DNA from: Actinoplanes flavus | Lineage (GTDB): Bacteria > Actinomycetota > Actinomycetes > Mycobacteriales > Micromonosporaceae | DNA: 64,000 nt | Assembly (NCBI RefSeq): GCF_017592555.1 | Contig: NZ_JAGFNS010000011.1 | Location: forward strand, 168,859 to 232,858 | Direction: 5' to 3' | In this document: positions 60,558-64,000 of the stretch, piece by piece | How the letters are laid out: the number at the start of each line of letters is the position of its first letter | How positions within the stretch are numbered: position 1 is the first letter of the stretch | Position numbers and translations under genes: made by a program | The notes under the pieces: generated by a model | Seen by the model: only the letters and a program-made list of their open reading frames with translations | Told to the model about the DNA's origin: nothing | Databases searched by the model: none

Positions 60558-60752
60558 CTACACGGGCGAGCGTTGCGCGGTGCTCTGTTGCTGCTCCGGC
60601 CAGTTGATCGGCATCTTGCAGGCGCCGCAGGAGAGCTGCTCGCCGCATGTCGGGCACCAGTCGTTGGTGCGACGGAGATACCACCCGAGGGCGACCCCGG
60701 CGAAGAGGCTGAGCAGCCCGACCACCGCCGAGACCGTGACGGCGCCGGTCAT
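60558..60752 (-). CDS. 64-aa membrane/zinc-ribbon protein
   Basis: ATG 60752 overlaps the upstream gene (ATGA). One membrane helix (about 5-25, VSAVVGLLSLFAGVALGWYL) is followed by C-P-T-C ... C-G-A-C, a small zinc-ribbon pair, and a polar tail. It is coupled to the 99-aa gene and close to the XRE/DUF397 locus. Function unknown. Confidence 0.6.
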   Translation of the reverse strand: MTGAVTVSAVVGLLSLFAGVALGWYLRRTNDWCPTCGEQLSCGACKMPINWPEQQQSTAQRSPV

Positions 60753-61048
60753 CGCAGCGGGTTCCGGCGCACCAGGCGTAGAGCGCGCTGGTCGAGGGCC
60801 GGGTCGGCATCGGCCCGCGACGTGACGTAGGGCGCCGTGAAGGTGTCGACCCCGGTGCCCCGATGGTTCTCCGGACGGTACGTGACCGTGACCGCGCGGG
60901 GAGAGGCCGCCTCGATGACACCGGCGCGCCAGCCGTCCCGATAGACCCACACCGGATCCGCTGGCCGATAGCTCTCGGCCGGGGCCACCTCTGCCGGGTC
61001 ACGGTAGGGCGGAGTCACGGTGGGCGTGGACGCCGTCAGGTTCGGCAT
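60749..61048 (-). CDS. 99-aa SH3-like hypothetical protein
   Basis: ATG 61048, eight bases from GGAGG; an in-frame TTG at 61063 is unlikely. After a Pro/Thr-rich lead, the core YRPADPVWVYRDGWRAGVIEAAS, then AVTVTYRPENHRGTGVDTF, has the spacing of a small beta-barrel. I know it only as a conserved small protein beside XRE/DUF397 loci; no function is assigned. Divergent from the XRE gene with 279 bases between starts, where the operator palindrome lies. Confidence 0.65.
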   Translation of the reverse strand: MPNLTASTPTVTPPYRDPAEVAPAESYRPADPVWVYRDGWRAGVIEAASPRAVTVTYRPENHRGTGVDTFTAPYVTSRADADPALDQRALRLVRRNPLR

Positions 61049-61199
61049 GGGGATTGCCTCCAAGGTGTCGAGGCGGTGCTCCGGTGTTCATGAGCAACAC
61101 TGCAACCGGCTGAGCAGGCGAAGTTTTCGGCACGCTCCGTCAGCGGTTGGTACGTGTCTGTCAGCTATCATGCTCGTCATCAAGTGCGTTCGCAAGGCC

Positions 61200-61215
61200 G
61201 GATGCACGTGCATCC
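61200..61215. promoter_or_regulatory. Operator palindrome 1 of the XRE/DUF397 locus
   Basis: Perfect 16-bp palindrome GGATGCACGTGCATCC, 113 bases before the XRE start. The core ATGCACGTGCAT recurs at 62599-62610 in front of the DUF397 gene. Probably bound by the XRE protein. Confidence 0.6.
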
Positions 61216-61327
61216 GCAATGAACGGATGATCGTGAGGGCGCGATCCCACCGGTTCCGCGAGAAGGATCTCCGCTCTAGGATGCGTAGGGCTGCGCCGGC
61301 AGTCACAGAGCAGCGACAAGGAGTCAG

Positions 61328-62218
61328 GTGAGCGCGGGTTCGCAGGAGGAGGCGCCGGGAGGCGGCCCGACCGTGCTGCGCATCCTGCTCGGCTCCCAGC
61401 TTCGTAAGCTGCGGGAGTCGAGGGGGATCACCCGGGAGGCCGCGGGTTACGAGATCCGTGCGTCCGGGTCGAAGATCAGCCGGATGGAGCTGGGCCGCGT
61501 CAGTTTCAAGGAACGTGACGTCGCGGACCTGCTGACCATGTACGGCGTGAGCGACTCGGCCGAGCGGGACGCGTTGATCAATCTCGCCCGCCAGGCCAAC
61601 AATCCCGGCTGGTGGCAGCATTTCAGCGACGTCCTTCCCGGCTGGTTCCAGGCGTACCTCGGTCTCGAGGCCGCGGCGTCGCTGATCCGGACGTACGAGA
61701 TCCAGTTCGTTCCCGGTCTGCTCCAGACGCCCGACTACGCCCGTGCCGTGATCATGTTGGGTCATGCCGGCGCCAGCGCCGACGAGATCAACCGGCGGGT
61801 CGACGTTCGTCTCCAGCGGCAGCAGATCCTCACCCGTTCGGGTGGCCCGCAACTGTGGGCGGTGATCGACGAGGCGGTGCTGCGGCGCCCGATCGGTGGC
61901 GTCGAGGTGATGCGCGCCCAGATCGAGGCGCTCATCGAGGCGTCGAAACTGCCCGGCGTCCGGTTGCAGATCATCCCGTTCCAGGCGGGCGGCCACGCGG
62001 CGGCCGGCGGCCCGTTCGCGATCCTGCGGTTCCCCGAGCCGGAGCTGCCCGACGTGGTCTATGTCGAACAGCTGACCAGCGCCATCTACCTGGACAAGCG
62101 CGAGGACGTGGACCACTACGCCATGGCGATGGAGCGCGTCTGCATCGACGCGGAACCGCCGAACCACACGCCGGACATCCTCGGCAAGCTGCTGAACGAG
62201 GTCGGCCGCCCGGCCTGA
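61328..62218 (+). CDS. XRE-family regulator of the Scr1/DUF5753 type
   Basis: A 296-aa protein, GTG 61328. N-terminal helix-turn-helix (LGSQLRKLRESRGITREAAGYEIRASGSKISRMELGRVSFKERDVADLLTMYGV) followed by a DUF5753 domain (YEIQFVPGLLQTPDYARAVI, RLQRQQILTRSGGPQLWAVIDEAVLRRPIGG, VRLQIIPFQAGGHAAAGGPFAILRF, VYVEQLTSAIYLDK). These proteins pair with DUF397 products and act as developmental or toxin-antitoxin-like regulators in Streptomyces relatives (WhiJ type). The DUF397 partner lies just downstream on the other strand. Confidence 0.92.
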   Translation: MSAGSQEEAPGGGPTVLRILLGSQLRKLRESRGITREAAGYEIRASGSKISRMELGRVSFKERDVADLLTMYGVSDSAERDALINLARQANNPGWWQHFSDVLPGWFQAYLGLEAAASLIRTYEIQFVPGLLQTPDYARAVIMLGHAGASADEINRRVDVRLQRQQILTRSGGPQLWAVIDEAVLRRPIGGVEVMRAQIEALIEASKLPGVRLQIIPFQAGGHAAAGGPFAILRFPEPELPDVVYVEQLTSAIYLDKREDVDHYAMAMERVCIDAEPPNHTPDILGKLLNEVGRPA

Positions 62219-62278
62219 TCAGCGCGAAGGGGCCGGCCGCGACGTCGCGCGGCCGGACCCGTGACGACTGCCTGAGGG

Positions 62279-62515
62279 TCAGGCGATGAGGTTGTCGAAG
62301 TCTCCGTCGCGGACGCCGCCGAGGAACGCCTCGATCTCGGCCCGGGTGTAGATCAGTGCCGCACCCTCGGGATCGCGGGAGTTACGCACGGCAACATCGC
62401 CACCCGGCAGGACGGCGCACTCCACGCAGTTGCCACTTGGGTTGCTGCGCCGGCTCTTCTGCCAGGTCACGCCCTGCAGCTCGCCGGCAGGCATGCCGTT
62501 GACCACATAGGTCAT
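62279..62515 (-). CDS. DUF397 partner protein
   Basis: A 78-aa protein, ATG 62515 with AGGGAGC upstream. Family pattern: GVTWQKSRRSNPSGNCVECAVLPGGDVAVRNSRDPEGAALIYTRAEIEAFLGGVRDGDFD. DUF397 proteins antagonise or sequester the neighbouring XRE/DUF5753 regulator. It is convergent with the XRE gene, so the two are separately transcribed, each with an ATGCACGTGCAT site upstream. Confidence 0.9.
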   Translation of the reverse strand: MTYVVNGMPAGELQGVTWQKSRRSNPSGNCVECAVLPGGDVAVRNSRDPEGAALIYTRAEIEAFLGGVRDGDFDNLIA

Positions 62516-62598
62516 TCCAAGCTCCCTAGATTTGCCCCGGATCGCCCATCGATCCGGGAATCGGTGGTCTCTGCGTGCCTAAACTGGGCGCTGATGCA

Positions 62599-62610
62599 AA
62601 TGCACGTGCA
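62599..62610. promoter_or_regulatory. Operator palindrome 2 of the XRE/DUF397 locus
   Basis: ATGCACGTGCAT, identical to the core of palindrome 1, 84 bases before the DUF397 start and in the region shared with the divergent gene at 62777. Confidence 0.6.
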
Positions 62611-62776
62611 TCTGGCCTTGCGTAGTCACGAGATTCTGAGCATGATAACGCACGTACTGGTTCCTAGGGGTGTCACTCAGGGTGACATCTTTAGGTGACG
62701 GGTCGGCTGCGGAGCGACGTCTGCGGCCTCGACGCGAGGCTCCCTGGCGGGGGCGTCCGAGCGAGAGGTGACGAGT

Positions 62777-63010
62777 ATGTCGATACCCAACATCGGCCCG
62801 GAGCACCCCGATTCGAGTGAGCCCGGCGCGGCCGACAGCACGCGCCGGGCGAACCCGTTGGTCTACCGGGACGAACCGTTCGCGGACGATGTGTTCGCGG
62901 CGTCGACCCGGGCCAGCGCGGTCACCCACCGTTTCGGATTGAGCCGGCCCGGCGGGACCATCCTGCGGCGGCCGCCAGCTGAGGAGGATGAGTCCGACGC
63001 GCGTGACTGA
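62777..63010 (+). CDS. 77-aa acidic hypothetical protein
   Basis: ATG 62777, six bases after GAGAGGTG. Acidic, Pro/Ser-rich, with ANPLVYRDEPFADDVFAAS and an Arg-rich segment SRPGGTILRRPP; predicted mostly disordered. No known family. Divergent from DUF397 and overlapping the next gene by 23 bases, suggesting a role tied to the XRE/DUF397 locus. Confidence 0.5.
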   Translation: MSIPNIGPEHPDSSEPGAADSTRRANPLVYRDEPFADDVFAASTRASAVTHRFGLSRPGGTILRRPPAEEDESDARD

Positions 63011-63362
63011 CCTCGTCCGTTGCCACCGCCGGCAGCGATCCGCCGGGCTGCCACGGCCCCGGGCGCCGCGCGTCCGCGACCACCGGCTGCGGCCCAGTGG
63101 CCCAGCCTGGCCGGTGTACGAGTTCGCCGAATCGGACTACTGCTACGGCATCGGCCCCATCCGGATCCGCCTGCTCAGAGTCAACTGGGCCCAGCCCATC
63201 CCGCACGAAGGAGACGTCTGGCTCGGCGTCCACGCCATCGTCGTCGACCGCGCCGGCCACGAAGGTCCCATCCGGGAACTACTCGTCCGCGCCGACAGCG
63301 TGCCGGTCCCACCGGCGTGCAAGCGCCCCCGCCTGAGGGCGTTGCGCAGCACGCCCGTTTGA
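62988..63362 (+). CDS. 124-aa hypothetical protein
   Basis: ATG 62988 directly follows GAGGAGG (too close); GTG 63003 is a possible start. An Arg-rich head is followed by a conserved-looking segment YEFAESDYCYGIGPIRIRLLRVNWAQPIPHEGDVWLGVHAIVVDRAG with strand-rich composition. Function unknown. It shares a transcript with the 77-aa gene and ends at the hairpin 63365-63407. Confidence 0.55.
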   Translation: MSPTRVTDLVRCHRRQRSAGLPRPRAPRVRDHRLRPSGPAWPVYEFAESDYCYGIGPIRIRLLRVNWAQPIPHEGDVWLGVHAIVVDRAGHEGPIRELLVRADSVPVPPACKRPRLRALRSTPV

Positions 63363-63364
63363 CA

Positions 63365-63407
63365 CCGGGTGGGCGGCGCGGTTCCCCGTGCTGGGCCGCC
63401 CACCCGG
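63365..63407 (+). terminator. Terminator after the 124-aa gene
   Basis: Perfect 13-bp stem CCGGGTGGGCGGC/GCCGCCCACCCGG with a 17-base loop, three bases past the stop. Confidence 0.75.
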
Positions 63408-63437
63408 CTGTGTTTGATTGCTTCGCTTCGCTCCGCG

Positions 63438-63539
63438 GCAAAACGCCTTGTAACCGGTGTCGAGGCAGGTGATTTCCCGCCGCCAGCACACCCCGCTGAC
63501 GTCGGCAAATCACTTGCCTCGACACCGGCGGCGTTTTGC
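63438..63539. repeat. Long imperfect inverted repeat
   Basis: Outer arms GCAAAACGCC (63438-63447) and GGCGTTTTGC (63530-63539); inner 22-base arms 63454-63475 and 63507-63528 with one mismatch; 31-base centre. No coding sequence. Part of the gene-free stretch 63363-64000. Confidence 0.8.
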
Positions 63540-63609
63540 GGGGGACGTTTAGTGCACCGCCGTCCTGCTCGGCGTGACTGCTCCGTGGCCAGGGCGAGTC
63601 CTGTGGAAG

Positions 63610-63803
63610 TGGATCTTCCCAGCGGCTCCCAGCGCTGTTTCGAGGCTGTTGGAACAGCCCGCAGAGCCAGCTGGATCTTTGCGGCTGGCTCTCAGTGCTG
63701 TTTGGGGGCTGTTGGAGCAGCTCCCAGGGCCAGTTGGTCTCGTGCCTTCGGAGACAGCCCCACGGCCAGTTGGATCTTTGCGGCTGGCGGTCAGTGCCTG
63801 TTT
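63610..63803. repeat. Degenerate direct repeats
   Basis: Copies at 63666-63703 and 63765-63803 share GCCAG-(C/T)-TGGATCTTTGCGGCTGGC and end in CTGTTT, 99 bases apart; a third, poorer copy starts near 63610. Interleaved GCTGTTGGA-x-CAGC elements occur at about 63646 and 63708. Confidence 0.65.
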
Positions 63804-63908
63804 CAAAGGCCTTGAAACAGCAGCTGGAGCTTTGTGACCGGCTGGGCTGCGGGACAGGCCTGAGTGGGCCCGGGATGAGGGGGCCTGGGTGGTGGGGCGG
63901 TCCGCTTC

Positions 63909-63950
63909 GCGCCGGGAGGGCTCGCGCCGGAGGGCTCGTGCCGGAGGGCG
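63909..63950. repeat. Short tandem repeat, about 14-base units
   Basis: Three consecutive GCCGG-AGGGCTCG-type units with small changes. No gene overlaps; the window ends 50 bases later. Confidence 0.6.
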
Positions 63951-64000
63951 GCAGGGCGTGAGGCGGTGAGGGGCGGGAAGGAGTGCGGACGGGAGGCGGT

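Noticed and set aside
1..64000. CRISPR arrays, tRNA, rRNA, transposases or integrases
   Set aside because: None could be recognised by eye; the repeats present are too few, too close or too degenerate for CRISPR.

Overview
The window is very GC-rich DNA with strong third-position G/C, frequent GTG and TTG starts, and many Sec-type signal peptides ending in AQA or ALA. Its gene content combines chitinases, a chitin-active LPMO, Asp/Gly-rich calcium-binding repeat proteins, an XRE/DUF397 pair, an LCP protein and CBM-linked secreted enzymes. This points to a soil actinobacterium, most likely Micromonosporaceae (Actinoplanes-like). That placement is an inference from gene content, not from a marker gene. 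No rRNA, tRNA, CRISPR array or transposase was seen.

Layout. 1-4.5 kb: small membrane and exported proteins, a WD40 protein and an AspT/YidE-type transporter. 4.6-19 kb: an extracellular region with four paralogous RTX-like proteins (three on +, one on -), two GH18 chitinases, an LCP cell-wall ligase and a GH16 glucanase. A 1300-aa SF2 helicase, bracketed by related repeat blocks, interrupts it. 19-34 kb: a defence-like region. It holds a type IIG restriction-methyltransferase with a companion methyltransferase; a five-gene operon of a CDC48-like AAA ATPase, three paralogous Cys-rich proteins and one helical protein; a small membrane protein; a probably truncated secreted protein; and a type III-like Mod/Res pair whose Res nuclease motif looks degenerate. 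34-48 kb: heme oxygenase with an internal 21-bp repeat, a WGR-DUF4132 protein, a threonine aldolase-like enzyme, a sigma-like/zinc-finger/DUF1566 membrane fusion, a LacI-type operator with a three-gene sugar operon, a pseudokinase, an ArsR regulator, a roadblock-like protein, a DUF2071 protein and BioY. 48-59 kb: M4 protease, a two-component system, LPMO plus a DUF305 lipoprotein, a PQQ-like beta-propeller, an MFS exporter behind a terminator-like hairpin, purC and a nitroreductase. 60-63.4 kb: an HxlR regulator and an XRE (Scr1-type)/DUF397 locus with four small accessory proteins. The last 640 bases hold only inverted and degenerate direct repeats.

How it fits together. The secreted chitinases, LPMO and glucanase form a polysaccharide-degrading set, and two of their upstream regions share a similar A/T-rich box. 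The two-component pair lies directly upstream of the LPMO operon and may control it. The best candidate for an undescribed system is the AAA/Cys-rich operon at 23.9-27.7 kb. All three small proteins carry the same Cys/His framework and end in the same NL-x-(D/E)-W tail. The genes are coupled by 4- and 8-base overlaps, and the operon sits between two restriction-modification loci.
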